Source: JBMDXB01 sp048594885 (lineage in GTDB: Bacteria > Acidobacteriota > Vicinamibacteria > Vicinamibacterales > 2-12-FULL-66-21). From it: DNA of 64,000 bases. The stretch spans positions 1 through 64,000 of the forward strand of contig JBMDXB010000027.1 in the NCBI GenBank assembly GCA_048594885.1. Reading direction: 5' to 3'. Positions 8,711 to 18,109 of this stretch are shown one piece after another. The translations under genes were made by a program, and so were the position numbers. A model generated the notes under the pieces. That model saw only the letters and a program-made list of their open reading frames with translations. It had not been told where the DNA came from and searched no databases. Each line of letters begins with the position of its first letter. Positions within the stretch are counted from its first letter, which is position 1.

Positions 8711-11158
8711 CTAAGGGCGGAGACCCAGGCGGCGCAGCAGATCCTGGTAACGGAGGTCGGGAAGCAACGGCGCGAACGCCTTCATGAGCCGCAGGTGCGG
8801 CAGATGGCTGTCCCGCTGTCGATAGCCGACCTCCAGCCATTCCAGGGTCCGTTCGTGGTCGCCGAGGCCCACGTGACACCAGGCCCTCGAGATGGCGGGG
8901 ACGTAACGTTCTCGCGATAGATCTTCAAGTTGATCGAGGATGGCGAGCACCTCCGTCGGCCGGCCGGACATTCCAAGGGCGTAGCCAGCGTACGCGCGCG
9001 CCATCGGCAGCCCGCCGGACAAGCGCACACCTTCGTTGGCGCCAGCCATCGCGGCCGCAAAGTTCCCTTCGTAACAGTCGATGACCGACAGCAGCGACCA
9101 CGGCAGGAAGAAGTTGGGATCGAGGTCGATGGCCTGACGGAGCTGCTGTCTGCCCGCTTCTCGCTGACCGAGTTCGCACATGAAAAAGCCGGCGATCGCG
9201 CTGTTCCACGAAGAAACCGGGTCGAGTTGAAGGGCGCGCTCGAGCGCGGCCATGGCCTCGTCGTTCCTCCCGAGGTCGGCGAAGAGCAGCCCGGAAATGA
9301 AGTGGGCCATCGCATTGTTCGGATTCAGCTGAATGGCGCGGCGCACTTCGAGCTCGGCGCCGACGGGATCCCGGTCGTGCCATAAGAGCACGCGCGACAG
9401 CGAGACGTGCGGCTCGGCAAGGCTTTCGTCGAGTTCCAGCGCTCTGAGCGCGGCCGTTCGGGCGAGTGGCGCGACGTGCGTCGCCGGGAGAAGCTCCAGC
9501 GCAGCGCCGAACAACCTACACTGCGCGTCCGCGATTCCGGCATAGGCCGACGCGTAGTCCGGATCGATGGCGATGGCCCGCTCGAAGTGCTCAATGGAGC
9601 GCTGGAGGTGAGCACGGCCCCAGTCGTAGCGGCCACGGACGTACGCCTCGTGCGCTTCCACATTGACCGGACGCGCGCGGGCGAGGCGAGCTCGCTCCTC
9701 GGGTGTCAGCGTCACCTGGATTTCGTCGGCGATGGCGCGCGCGACCTCGCCCTGCAGGTGTAGCACGTCGCGCAGGTCGCGCTCGTAGGTGCGCGCCCAG
9801 AGGTGCCGGTCCGTGGCCGCATGGACCAATTGCGCCGTGATGCGCACGCGCTCGCCGGCGCGCATCACCGAGCCCTCGATGAGGCCATCCACCCGCAGCT
9901 CGCGACCGATCTCGGGGGCGGTCTTCGTCGTGCCCTTGTAGTGCATGGCCGACGTGCGTGAGATCACACGTAGCGCACCGACCTGCGCGAGTTCTGCGAT
10001 CAGCGCCTCGGTCATGCCGTCCACGAAATAGTCTTGCTCCGGGTCGCGGGAGAGGTTGGCCAGCGGCAGGACAGCCAGCGCCCGAATGCGGGCGCGGCGG
10101 CGGCGCCGCCCGGTGCGCCGTATGTCCTCGATCGTGGCGCGAACGGCCGCCATGTGGGTCGGGCGACAGTTCGCGTCCTTCCGAAGGCACTCTCCGATCA
10201 GGTCGCGGAGCCGGGGCGGGGTCTTCGCGGGCAGCGCGCGCCAGTCAGGTTCGTGCTCCAGCACGGCCGCGATCTGGTCTGAAACGGTGGTGCCCTCGAA
10301 GGCGCGCCGCCCCACGAGGAGCTCGAACAGGAGACATCCGAACGCCCAGATGTCGGTCCGTTGATCGACCTCGCCGCCGCGCGCCTGCTCTGGGCTCATG
10401 TAACCGGGCGTCCCGAGCACCTCGCCCGTCATCGTACTCTGGCCGGTCTCGCGCGCCGGCTGCTCGGGATCGTTTCTCGGCTCGGGCCTCCAGATCGCTT
10501 TCGCCAGTCCGAAATCGAGCACCTTGACCAGGCCCTGCGGGGTGACCCTCACGTTGGCCGGTTTCAGATCACGATGCACGATCCCGTGTTCATGCGCGAC
10601 CTGCAGGGCGTCTGCGACCTGGCTGGCGATTTCGAGTGCCGCGGGAAGTGGCACCGGCCCGTGAAGGCGCTCGCCCTCGACGAGTTCCAGCACGAGGTAA
10701 TCTGCGTCTCCGGATACTTCCAGTCCGTAGATAGCGGCGATGTTGGGATGGTTCAGCGCGGCGAGCATCCGCGCCTCACGCCGAAGGCGCGCCAGCCGCG
10801 CAGGGTCGCTTGCGAACTCGAGAGGCAGGGTCTTGATGGCGACATCGCGGCCAAGCCGCGTGTCGTGTGCGCGATACACCTCGCCCATCCCTCCAGCGCC
10901 GATGAGGGAGAGGACGCGATACGCGCCGTACCACTGTGGGGCAAGCGGCTCGACGCCGCTGTTCGAGACGGTCTCGAGGGCCGGCTTCTCGAGGAAGCTT
11001 CCAGCCCCCTGATCCTCCGCGATGAGCCTGCTGACGAGGCTCCGCAATGCGGCGTCTTCGCCGCATTCCTGTTCGAGAAACGCCTGTCGAACCTCCGGCG
11101 CTCGCTCGAGCGCGGCGTGGAAGATGTCTTCAGCCTGCCGCCATAACTGGTGTCTCAT
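8711..11158 (-). CDS. Ser/Thr protein kinase with TolB-like/FlgO domain and TPR tail
   Basis: An 815-residue protein. After about 75 N-terminal residues comes a full kinase domain: GAGGMGEV, VAIK, HRDLKPANV, DFGLAKA, SPEQA and DIWAFGCLLFELL. A basic stretch (RRTGRRRRRARIRALAV) leads into a COG5616-type TolB-like domain (LAVLPLANLSRDPEQDYFVD, VISRTSAM, DGLIEGSV), then about 300 residues of tetratricopeptide repeats (AIAIDPDYASAYAG, AIQLNPNNAMAHFISG, ALQLDPVSS, AIDLDPNFFLPW). No convincing transmembrane helix is visible, so it may be cytoplasmic. This architecture typically accompanies Sig-70_X6 sigma factors such as the one at 7435-8100. ATG 11158 is preferred over the TTG at 11167. Confidence 0.92.
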   Translation of the reverse strand: MRHQLWRQAEDIFHAALERAPEVRQAFLEQECGEDAALRSLVSRLIAEDQGAGSFLEKPALETVSNSGVEPLAPQWYGAYRVLSLIGAGGMGEVYRAHDTRLGRDVAIKTLPLEFASDPARLARLRREARMLAALNHPNIAAIYGLEVSGDADYLVLELVEGERLHGPVPLPAALEIASQVADALQVAHEHGIVHRDLKPANVRVTPQGLVKVLDFGLAKAIWRPEPRNDPEQPARETGQSTMTGEVLGTPGYMSPEQARGGEVDQRTDIWAFGCLLFELLVGRRAFEGTTVSDQIAAVLEHEPDWRALPAKTPPRLRDLIGECLRKDANCRPTHMAAVRATIEDIRRTGRRRRRARIRALAVLPLANLSRDPEQDYFVDGMTEALIAELAQVGALRVISRTSAMHYKGTTKTAPEIGRELRVDGLIEGSVMRAGERVRITAQLVHAATDRHLWARTYERDLRDVLHLQGEVARAIADEIQVTLTPEERARLARARPVNVEAHEAYVRGRYDWGRAHLQRSIEHFERAIAIDPDYASAYAGIADAQCRLFGAALELLPATHVAPLARTAALRALELDESLAEPHVSLSRVLLWHDRDPVGAELEVRRAIQLNPNNAMAHFISGLLFADLGRNDEAMAALERALQLDPVSSWNSAIAGFFMCELGQREAGRQQLRQAIDLDPNFFLPWSLLSVIDCYEGNFAAAMAGANEGVRLSGGLPMARAYAGYALGMSGRPTEVLAILDQLEDLSRERYVPAISRAWCHVGLGDHERTLEWLEVGYRQRDSHLPHLRLMKAFAPLLPDLRYQDLLRRLGLRP

Positions 11159-11339
11159 GGCTGGCAACTTGCTCCAGTGGATCAGCCGATTGTACCACCC
11201 AACAACTTCAGGATTGAGCGGCGACCTCGCGAGCCCTGGTCGCCGCGCCTCCGCAGCACATCGGCGATCTCGCCTGGGGAGCGATTGCCAGACGTCGTGC
11301 CGGTGTCGCTCATCGCGCCCGCCGCGACGTCAACGCCGG

Positions 11340-12560
11340 TCAAAACGCCACGAATGGAAACTCCGGCGGGACTCCCAAGTACACCTGTCCGACGGTTTCC
11401 AGCCGACTGTCCGAAACGAAGCCGTGGTGTCGCACCGTCTGCGCGTCACGGAAGTGGCGCTCGAGCCGGCTCCGCGCGTAGATCCCGTTCGTGCCACCCA
11501 TGCGGTGCATGAGATCGGTTGCCCGGGCCGCGTTGTGTACCGCCCACGTGCTGGCGAGCATCAGGTCTGCCTTGTCCTCGAGCGTGAACGGCTTCTGCGC
11601 GACCGCGCGCTCCCACGCCCTGGTCAAAGCATCGTAGAAGAAGAGGCGTGCCGATCGAACCATGGCCTCGGCTTCGGCGACGGCGGACTGAACTGCACTC
11701 CGATTACGCGCGGTCTTCATCGAGCCGAGTGGGACCTTGGTCGTCACGATGTCCCGCAGCTCGTGGATGGCGCCGCTGGCGATCGCCAGCGCCACCGGCG
11801 CGATGATCGTGAAGGTCGCTGCCAGCGCCGGCATCCGGTACAGCGGGCCGTCGAACGGCGCGGTCGGTATGGAGTCCGGCTCGAAACGGAAGGCCCGTGA
11901 TGCGGGAACGAAGACGCCCTTCGCCTCGATATCGTTGCTGTCGGTGCCGCGCATCCCCAGCGAGTCCCATGTGTTGATGATCTCGACTTCGGTCGTGCGC
12001 ATGACGACGGATATGAAATCCGGTCCCACCGGCGTCATCCGAGGCTGGTCGCCATCGAACACGATCGCGCTCATCAACGCCCAACGGGAATCATGGATGG
12101 CGCTCGCCAACGGACCACGCCCCGTGATTCGATAACCGCCCGGCGCTTCTTCAGCCCGGTGGGGAGGGGCGAACGACGCGGCCATGATCAGATCGGGGCC
12201 GTCCGCGTACAGTTCAGCGACGCCTTCGGGCGACATGCGCGATGTCCACCATGCGCCAGTGTTGATCTGAAACGACCAGCCGGCGGCACTGTCGAAGGTG
12301 GCCACTTCCTCGACGACGCGCGCGAAGGTCACCGGATCAATCTCCAAACCGCCCAGTGCCCGTGGCGTAAACAGACGGAAGAGGCCCGTCGCTCGAAGGG
12401 CGTCGATCACGGGCCGCGCCAGGCGGCGGTCGCGCTCCGTCGTCTCGACGTGCTTCTCTATCATGGGTCCGAGGTCGCGCGCGGCGGTGACGATGCCTTC
12501 GTCCACCGCCACACGGCCGACAGACAAGGGGTCGACGGACGACTGCGACGACATTGTCAT
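11340..12560 (-). CDS. Acyl-CoA dehydrogenase family flavoprotein (monooxygenase-type subgroup)
   Basis: A 406-residue soluble flavoprotein. The N-terminal helical domain contains LRATGLFRLFTPRALGGLE, the middle beta domain contains ATFDSAAGWSFQINTGAWW and GYRITGRGPLASAIHDSRW, and the C-terminal helical domain includes ARATDLMHRMGGTNGIYARSRLERHFRD. This arrangement matches the acyl-CoA dehydrogenase C-terminal-domain-2 group, which includes FMN/FAD-dependent hydroxylases such as HsaA and DszC rather than beta-oxidation enzymes. There is no partner flavin reductase nearby, so the substrate cannot be named. ATG 12560 is chosen because TGAGGA lies 8 bases upstream; GTG 12566 is less likely. Confidence 0.85.
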   Translation of the reverse strand: MTMSSQSSVDPLSVGRVAVDEGIVTAARDLGPMIEKHVETTERDRRLARPVIDALRATGLFRLFTPRALGGLEIDPVTFARVVEEVATFDSAAGWSFQINTGAWWTSRMSPEGVAELYADGPDLIMAASFAPPHRAEEAPGGYRITGRGPLASAIHDSRWALMSAIVFDGDQPRMTPVGPDFISVVMRTTEVEIINTWDSLGMRGTDSNDIEAKGVFVPASRAFRFEPDSIPTAPFDGPLYRMPALAATFTIIAPVALAIASGAIHELRDIVTTKVPLGSMKTARNRSAVQSAVAEAEAMVRSARLFFYDALTRAWERAVAQKPFTLEDKADLMLASTWAVHNAARATDLMHRMGGTNGIYARSRLERHFRDAQTVRHHGFVSDSRLETVGQVYLGVPPEFPFVAF

Positions 12561-12859
12561 GTGCACATCCTCAGAAGCGAAGCGATCGCTCTCGGTTACG
12601 GTCGGCCGACATAATGGGCGTCAAGCGGATCTCCCTCGACTCTTGACACCTCTAATGGGCGTGAATCCTGCCTATCAGGAGTTCTCGTCCGATGGACATT
12701 CTCGACATGAGTGCCGCGGGACGGGCTCTTGTTACAGAGGGACGATGAACGGCGGGACCAGCGCCACCGCGTTCAATCTGCTCCCGCCAGCGGAGCCAAT
12801 CTCGTCCTGCCGCTCGAGTGGGTTCCCCTCCGTTGTGCGTTGTTCACGCACAGGATGTC
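12561..12859. other. Non-coding gap of about 300 bases
   Basis: No frame with plausible coding character was found on either strand between the acyl-CoA-dehydrogenase gene and the broken vapC gene. The minus-strand part next to 12560 should hold the promoter of that gene. I see no repeat or hairpin of note. Confidence 0.4.
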
Positions 12860-13347
12860 TCATTGTGTCCCAGGCTCGGGTTTCCGACGGCTCCTCCGGC
12901 TCGCTTGTCGCCCTGGCAGCTGGTCCGGCCATGCCTTGAGCCCCGCGCGTCTTGCCGCTTCCCACAACTGCCGGTCGAACGCCGCGAGCACGATCTCCTC
13001 GCCGACCGATTCCTGCCAGGTCAGGGCTGACGCGAGTTGGACCGCGTCGCAGCCGCGCAGGCCGTGTTCCCACGCCAGTCCCTCCGCCCGCTCCACCAGA
13101 GCCTCAGTGAGCGGACTCGCACGAGGTCTGGCCAATCGCCGGCGAAGCCTCGTCGCGCGTTCCGCGCAGCATCCCGGGTCACGACGCCCGTGCGCGCAGC
13201 CTTCGCGAGCGCCGCGGCGACCTCAGCACGGCTGACGATCGACGTCGCGCTCATCTCGGATTCAGACGTCAGAGCGATCGTCTCTCGTGAGCCCCGTTCG
13301 ACGATGTAGCGCTTCACGAGCGCGCTCGCGTCGAGATACGCAATCAC
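12860..13347 (-). pseudogene. Frameshifted PIN-domain toxin (VapC-like)
   Basis: The N-terminal half is read from GTG 13347 (VIAYLDASALVKRYIVERG, then SATSIVSRAEVAAALAKA), a clear PIN domain with the first acidic residue in LDASA. Near 13117-13135 the homology leaves this frame and continues in another (TEALVERAEGLAWEHGLRGC, then DAVQLASAL), which carries the C-terminal Asp motif. The shift is explained by one missing base. The frame then runs to a stop at 12860. GTG 13347 overlaps the antitoxin stop codon (GTGA), the usual vapBC arrangement. It is either a true inactivated toxin or a sequencing error. An intact VapC would be a Mg-dependent ribonuclease. Confidence 0.75.
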
Positions 13348-13625
13348 TTGCGGTTTTCGACGACGAGGTCGGCGACGGTCTTCGTGCCGCGGACCTTGCC
13401 GACAGGCTTCGCCGGCCTGAGACCCCGTCCACTCCACGCGATCGCGCCGGCTTTCCTGAGAGCGTCAACGCGCTCGCGTAGCGAGACCCCCTCTGGAATG
13501 ATGCGAGCGACGGGCTGGCCATGGTCGGTCACCACGATAGTTCTCCCGGCCCTGACTTCACGAACGCACTCACTCAGCGTCGACTTGAGCTCCCGGATGC
13601 CGATTCGCCTCTCACGCGTTCCCAT
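13344..13625 (-). CDS. Phd/YefM-type antitoxin (VapB-like)
   Basis: A 93-residue antitoxin with the Phd/YefM N-terminal DNA-binding fold: IGIRELKSTLSECVREVRAG followed by TIVVTDHGQPVARIIPEG. The basic C-terminal tail would wrap the toxin. Its stop overlaps the toxin start by four bases. Its 5' end overlaps the 3' end of the SARP-like gene by 52 bases on the same strand, and since the conserved IGIREL motif begins only eight residues in, the overlap is real rather than a mis-called start. With the toxin frameshifted it may now be an orphan. VapB proteins normally repress their own promoter as complexes with VapC. Confidence 0.82.
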   Translation of the reverse strand: MGTRERRIGIRELKSTLSECVREVRAGRTIVVTDHGQPVARIIPEGVSLRERVDALRKAGAIAWSGRGLRPAKPVGKVRGTKTVADLVVENRK

Positions 13626-15352
13626 TGATCCCTTCGCTCGGCCAGTCCCACACGCCGCACTACGTCCCGGTAGCGCCGATCCTTGCGCACCGGATCAAAA
13701 AATGGGTCGATGACGATCGCGGGCAGATGAGTATCACGTTCCTCGATTGCACGCTCCAAGCATGTGAACGTCGCGTCGTGATTGCCGAGAGCAGCGTGCA
13801 CCGCGGCAACGTAGGTCGGGCGCACGTACCCGCGGCTGCCTGTACAGGCCATCAGCTCGTGGGAGACTTTCAGCGCACTGCGCCGTTGGGAGATGCGGGC
13901 GAGCAAGATGGCGAGAGAGGCCAGCGGGTACGGGCGGCGTCCCACGACTCGTATCGCAGCGTTGTAGGCGATCGTGGCGTCACGCCATTGACCCAGTGCA
14001 GCCGCCGTATGGCCCAGTGCGAGTTGCGCCAGGTAGAGGCGCGAGTCGATCTCGAGCGTCCGTCGCAACTGTTCAAGCGCCTCCTGGTAACGCCTCGCCA
14101 TATACAGGTAGAAGCCAAGGATTTCCTGGTAGCCGAGAACGAACGGCTCGAGCCGTGCAGCGCGGCGAATCGATGCGATCGCTCCATCGACACGGCCGGA
14201 ATACACCAGCACGATTGCCCGCGCATGATGAACGAGCGCTTCATGCGGTGCCGCCGCACACGCCTGAGCAGACCCAATGTCTGCCGCGTGCCAGTCCCAG
14301 TCGTAGAGCGCCCGGACGACGGCGAGCGACGCCAGAGCCTCGGGGTTTTCTGGATCGATGGTCAGCGCCTCGAGCAGTGCCGCCTTCGCATCCGGGTAGA
14401 CGCGACTCGGAGGTTCAACGTCGTAGAACGCAGCGCCGAGAACACTCATAGCCATGGCCAGGGCCGCATGGAGCTGGGCGCATGCCGGATCGCGCGCGAT
14501 CGCCTCACGAAAGTGCAACGTCGCCTTCCGCAGGTCCTCAGGATTCCGGCGCGTCCAATGCAACAGGCCGCGCCAGTACTGGTCGTAGGCAGGGCTCTCC
14601 GGCCCGACCGCTCGCGACCCGCTACGTTGCAGGCGGTTGCGGATGTCCTGCGCAAGAGCCTTCGTTTCCGGCGACGGCGAAACACGCAGATCCCTGGACA
14701 GCCGGCGTTCGAACGTATCGTAGTCGCGCAGCGCGGCCACTGAATCGCCGCCCGTTTGCCGCAGGGTCATCAGCTGACGAAGGGCGGCCTCGTCGTCGGG
14801 CGAGAGGTCGAGCAGGCGCTTGAGCCAGTGTATGCACCGCGTCGTACGCCCCTCGGCCTGTGCCGCTCCCGCAAGGGCGGCGGCCGCTTCCGCCGCACAG
14901 GCACGCAACCGCTCTCGCTCCGCGATCAGCCACTGATCGAATTCCGGCGCGCTCCGGACGTGCCTGCCGTCGAGGAGCGGCCCGCGGTAGAGCGCCAGCG
15001 CTTCTTCGTGGCGGCCGTGCGCTGCGGCGGCCTCGAATGCCACCGCGTCGCACCACAGCTCGGTCTGCGAAGCCGCGACTTCTTCGCTTCCATGGGTCGC
15101 GACGACGCTGTGCCCAAGCACCTCGCGTAAGCCGTGAATCGCCTGGTTCAGGGCGTTTCGCCCGTGCTGTTCGTCGCAATCGGGCCAGAAGAGCGCGATG
15201 ATCGTGTGGCGGTGACACCTGCCGCGTTGGGAGGCGAGCGCGAGGTACGCCAGCAGCGCCAGACGCTTCGACTGCACGTGCACGTCACGCGCGCCGTGGC
15301 TGACGGTCCGCTGCAGCCTGGTGGGACCGAGAACCCGGAGTTGCGCTGCCAT
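13574..15352 (-). CDS. SARP/AfsR-like transcriptional activator with BTAD and TPR domains
   Basis: A 592-residue cytoplasmic regulator. Residues 1-100 form a winged helix of the SARP type (VQSKRLALLAYLALA, IIALFWPDCDEQHGRNALNQ). Residues 100-250 are the bacterial transcriptional activation domain, with PEFDQWLIAERERLRACAAE and LDLSPDDEAALRQLMTLRQT. The remainder is TPR-like (ALTIDPENPEALASLAVV, AARLEPFVLGYQEILGFYLY, TLEIDSRLYLAQLALGHTA). The frame stays open upstream to 16144, but that part overlaps the 15452 lipoprotein gene and shows no homology, so ATG 15352 (MAAQLRVLGPTRL) is taken. No ATPase domain is present. Targets are unknown; the divergent lipoprotein gene is one possibility. Confidence 0.88.
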   Translation of the reverse strand: MAAQLRVLGPTRLQRTVSHGARDVHVQSKRLALLAYLALASQRGRCHRHTIIALFWPDCDEQHGRNALNQAIHGLREVLGHSVVATHGSEEVAASQTELWCDAVAFEAAAAHGRHEEALALYRGPLLDGRHVRSAPEFDQWLIAERERLRACAAEAAAALAGAAQAEGRTTRCIHWLKRLLDLSPDDEAALRQLMTLRQTGGDSVAALRDYDTFERRLSRDLRVSPSPETKALAQDIRNRLQRSGSRAVGPESPAYDQYWRGLLHWTRRNPEDLRKATLHFREAIARDPACAQLHAALAMAMSVLGAAFYDVEPPSRVYPDAKAALLEALTIDPENPEALASLAVVRALYDWDWHAADIGSAQACAAAPHEALVHHARAIVLVYSGRVDGAIASIRRAARLEPFVLGYQEILGFYLYMARRYQEALEQLRRTLEIDSRLYLAQLALGHTAAALGQWRDATIAYNAAIRVVGRRPYPLASLAILLARISQRRSALKVSHELMACTGSRGYVRPTYVAAVHAALGNHDATFTCLERAIEERDTHLPAIVIDPFFDPVRKDRRYRDVVRRVGLAERRDQWERVRGESASGSSSRR

Positions 15353-15451
15353 GGGTCCGCCTGACCTGGGTGGTCGTATTCTACGGCCGAGTGTGCGAAT
15401 AAGCGATTGGTAAGCCCGGGTCAGTAGCCTTCCGCCGTGTAGGAGGGCTAT

Positions 15452-16003
15452 ATGCAAACGCTCACATGGCTGTTCCGAATCGTCTCGATCGCAGTCGTCT
15501 GGTGTGCCGTCGGGTGCAGCCAAGCCCCGGTTGCGCCGGCGCCGGCCGCCGGCGCCACGTCTGGAGGGATCACCGCCATGCAGAATCGCACCGTGCCTTT
15601 TTCCGCGGTCCTCACCGGCGAGACGTCGTTCAACACCAACCCGCGAGGCTGCGCGATAGGCTTCACGACGATCACTGATGCGAGAGGGACGGCCTCCCAC
15701 CTCGGTGTCACAACGATGCACAGCGAGCACTGCGTCAACGAAGCGAACGAGTTCACCGGCTCGATGGTCCTGACGGCAGCCAACGGCGACGAAGTGCACG
15801 CGACGTACAGCGGCAAGGCGACCGCGCCGGCGCAGATCGGCGACGAAATTCACGTCACCGGGACAGCGGTGTTCGCGGGAGGGACGGGGCGTTTCGTACA
15901 CGCGAGTGGCACCGGGGACGTGACGGCGACGCTGACGTTCGAGGGTTTCGGCGATCCGTCCTGGCCGATTCGGTGGGAGTGCACAGGCTCGCTCAGCTAC
16001 TGA
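15452..16003 (+). CDS. Small lipoprotein of unknown function
   Basis: A 183-residue protein with a lipoprotein signal: a hydrophobic segment (WLFRIVSIAVVWCAVGC) ending in the lipobox AVGC. The mature part is beta-rich and contains GTAVFAGGTGRFVHASGTG, a motif common in small exported beta-barrel proteins resembling the allene-oxide-cyclase barrel, plus three cysteines. TAGGAGGG lies 6 bases before ATG 15452, a strong ribosome-binding site. It is divergent from the SARP-like activator, separated by about 100 bases. Confidence 0.72.
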   Translation: MQTLTWLFRIVSIAVVWCAVGCSQAPVAPAPAAGATSGGITAMQNRTVPFSAVLTGETSFNTNPRGCAIGFTTITDARGTASHLGVTTMHSEHCVNEANEFTGSMVLTAANGDEVHATYSGKATAPAQIGDEIHVTGTAVFAGGTGRFVHASGTGDVTATLTFEGFGDPSWPIRWECTGSLSY

Positions 16004-16198
16004 GTCGCCGGAATGACGACCGTCAAGGGGATCCAAGGCGTCCAACGTCCCGCTATCGGCCACCGGTGCCAACGACGATGCGGAGCGGGAATCCGGGCAG
16101 GTCGGCGCTCTTGAAGCGCCCGCCAGCCGACGCCGAGCAACCATTGCGGGCGTGGTACCAGGATGTACGGAAAGCCGATTGGAGCGCTCCGGCCGCCG

Positions 16199-16790
16199 TC
16201 AAACGGCAAGCACTGCTAGTGCGTTCGTCAATGCCGTTTCGATCTCCGGGTGGAGTTCGTTGTAGAACATCGCGCGCGGTACGCCCACTCGAAATGACGC
16301 AACCTTGGCGCGCAGCGCCGCGCTGTAATCAGTCCTTGGCGTCTCGACGCTGGTGCTGTCGCGCGGATCGTAGCCGGCGATGGCAGAGAGCAGGAGCGCC
16401 GCGTCCGCCACGTCGCGGCATATCGGCCCCACGTGGTTCATCGACCACCAACCCGCGTCGCCTTCGCCCCGCATGCCCACGAGTCCGAAGGTCGGCTTCA
16501 GACCGACGATGCCACAATAGGCCGAAGGCACACGGATCGACCCGCCCGCGTCCGTGCCGACTGCTCCAAAGCAGAGGCCGGCGGCGACAGCGGCAGCCGA
16601 TCCGCCAGAAGAGCCCCCGGCGATCCGATCAAGCTGCGACGGATGATGGACGGGACCGAAATGGCTGATCGCCGCAGTGGTACGGCGCCTGAAATCCTCG
16701 GGTGCTGTCCTCCTCGGCAGACAGAATCTGCATGAAGTTGCCTTCGGCACCATCTGGCGACGCCGCTGACAGCGGTCGCAAATGCCCACA
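16199..16790 (-). pseudogene. Amidase (amidase-signature family) remnant
   Basis: The core of an amidase-signature enzyme is present: FGPVHHPSQLDRIAGGSSGG with the cis-Ser, then GTDAGGSIRVPSAYCGIVGL with the nucleophilic Ser, and a later MNHVGPICRDVADAALLLSA. The N-terminal third, which should carry the catalytic Lys, is missing from this frame; a stretch reading NQLRKSALTPSQII in another frame near 16810-16870 may be its decayed start. The C-terminal half is also lost: the frame stops at 16199 after ETALTNALAVLAV. The gene therefore lacks both ends and cannot encode an active amidase. Confidence 0.78.
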
Positions 16791-16999
16791 GCGCAGTCGT
16801 TTGCCCTGCGAAATGATTTGGCTGGGTGTCAGGGCCGATTTCCGCAACTGGTTCGCCCGCGGCTGCATGACGAGCCGCCGGGGACGCGTTTGAATTAAAG
16901 TGCGGCGATGCGGCGGGCGTCGACGAACGGACTGACGACGGCTGTCGTCCGGACTGCGCTTGTATTCGACGTGTGCGCGACCGTGAGGGGGCAAAGCGA

Positions 17000-17998
17000 A
17001 TGACGGCCAATGCGATTCGAGTGAGCGTGTCGGGCGGCATGAGACTACGGGCTTCCGTCGCCGCGCTCGCCGCCATGTTCCTCTCCGCCCCTCTTGCGCA
17101 ACAGCAGCAATTGACTCCACGGCCTACGGAATCGCGCGTCACCGTCAACAACACCGCGCTCTATACGCGTGTCGCCGGCCGTGGACAACCGATGCTCGTG
17201 CTTCACGGCGGCCCCGACTTCGACACCGCCTATCTACTGCCGGAGCTCGATCAGCTTACTGACGGGTATCGTCTCATCTATTACGACCAGCGTGGACGCG
17301 GCAAATCGGCGGCGGGCGTCGATCCGGAGGAGGTGACACTGGCGTCCGATCTCGCTGATCTCGACATGATCCGCACGCACTTCCAAATCGATGCCCCAGT
17401 GCTGCTCGGCCACTCGTGGGGCACCGTTCTCGCACTCGAGTACGCGCTGCGGAACCCTGCACGCGTGTCGCGGCTGATCTTGATGAACCCGGCGCCGGTT
17501 TCGACCAGTCAGCTGGCCGTGCTGCGGAAGTCGTATGTCGGACAGCTCGGGAGTGAGATGGAACGTCAGCGTCAGATCATGGCGAGTGCCGCCTACAAGG
17601 CGGGGGATCCCGAGGCGGTCGCCGCTCGCTATCGCATTCATTTCAGACATGGGCTGCGCCAGGCTGCGGACTACGAGAAGCTGATGGCCAGGATGTCGGC
17701 CCAATTCCGCGCGCAAGGCGCAAACGGCATCCTGAAAGCGTGGGCGATCGAATCCCGTCTGTATCGCGACACGTGGGACGTGGCCGACTATGACCTCCTG
17801 CCCAAGCTGCGTTCGCTGCGAACGCCCACGTTGGTGATCGTTGGCGACCACGATTTCATTCCCCCAGAGATCGCCGCACAGATTGCCAGCGCACTGCCAA
17901 GAGCGACGCTCGCGACCATCAAGGATTGCGGACATTTCGCATATCTGGAATGCGGCACCGATGTGCGGAAGGCGGTGGACAACTTCTTTTCACGTTAA
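17000..17998 (+). CDS. Exported alpha/beta hydrolase, proline-iminopeptidase-like
   Basis: A 332-residue alpha/beta hydrolase with an N-terminal signal peptide (LRASVAALAAMFLSAPLA). The oxyanion motif HGGPD, nucleophile elbow GHSWGT, catalytic acid in VGDHDFIP and catalytic His in DCGHFAYLE are all present and in order. HGGPD with GHSWG resembles the peptidase S33 proline-iminopeptidase group, but other esterases share it, so the substrate is open. GAGGGGG lies 8 bases before ATG 17000, which favours this start over the GTG at 16973. It is intact although flanked by pseudogenes. Confidence 0.85.
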   Translation: MTANAIRVSVSGGMRLRASVAALAAMFLSAPLAQQQQLTPRPTESRVTVNNTALYTRVAGRGQPMLVLHGGPDFDTAYLLPELDQLTDGYRLIYYDQRGRGKSAAGVDPEEVTLASDLADLDMIRTHFQIDAPVLLGHSWGTVLALEYALRNPARVSRLILMNPAPVSTSQLAVLRKSYVGQLGSEMERQRQIMASAAYKAGDPEAVAARYRIHFRHGLRQAADYEKLMARMSAQFRAQGANGILKAWAIESRLYRDTWDVADYDLLPKLRSLRTPTLVIVGDHDFIPPEIAAQIASALPRATLATIKDCGHFAYLECGTDVRKAVDNFFSR

Positions 17999-18109
17999 CG
18001 TCTTCTCTGAGCGCACGCCGGCCGCACGCGCAAAGAAGTCCCCTTCACTGCATATGGCGAACCATGGTCGTCGTCGTGGCGGTGCCACAGGCTCTGCGCC
18101 TCTGGTCGA

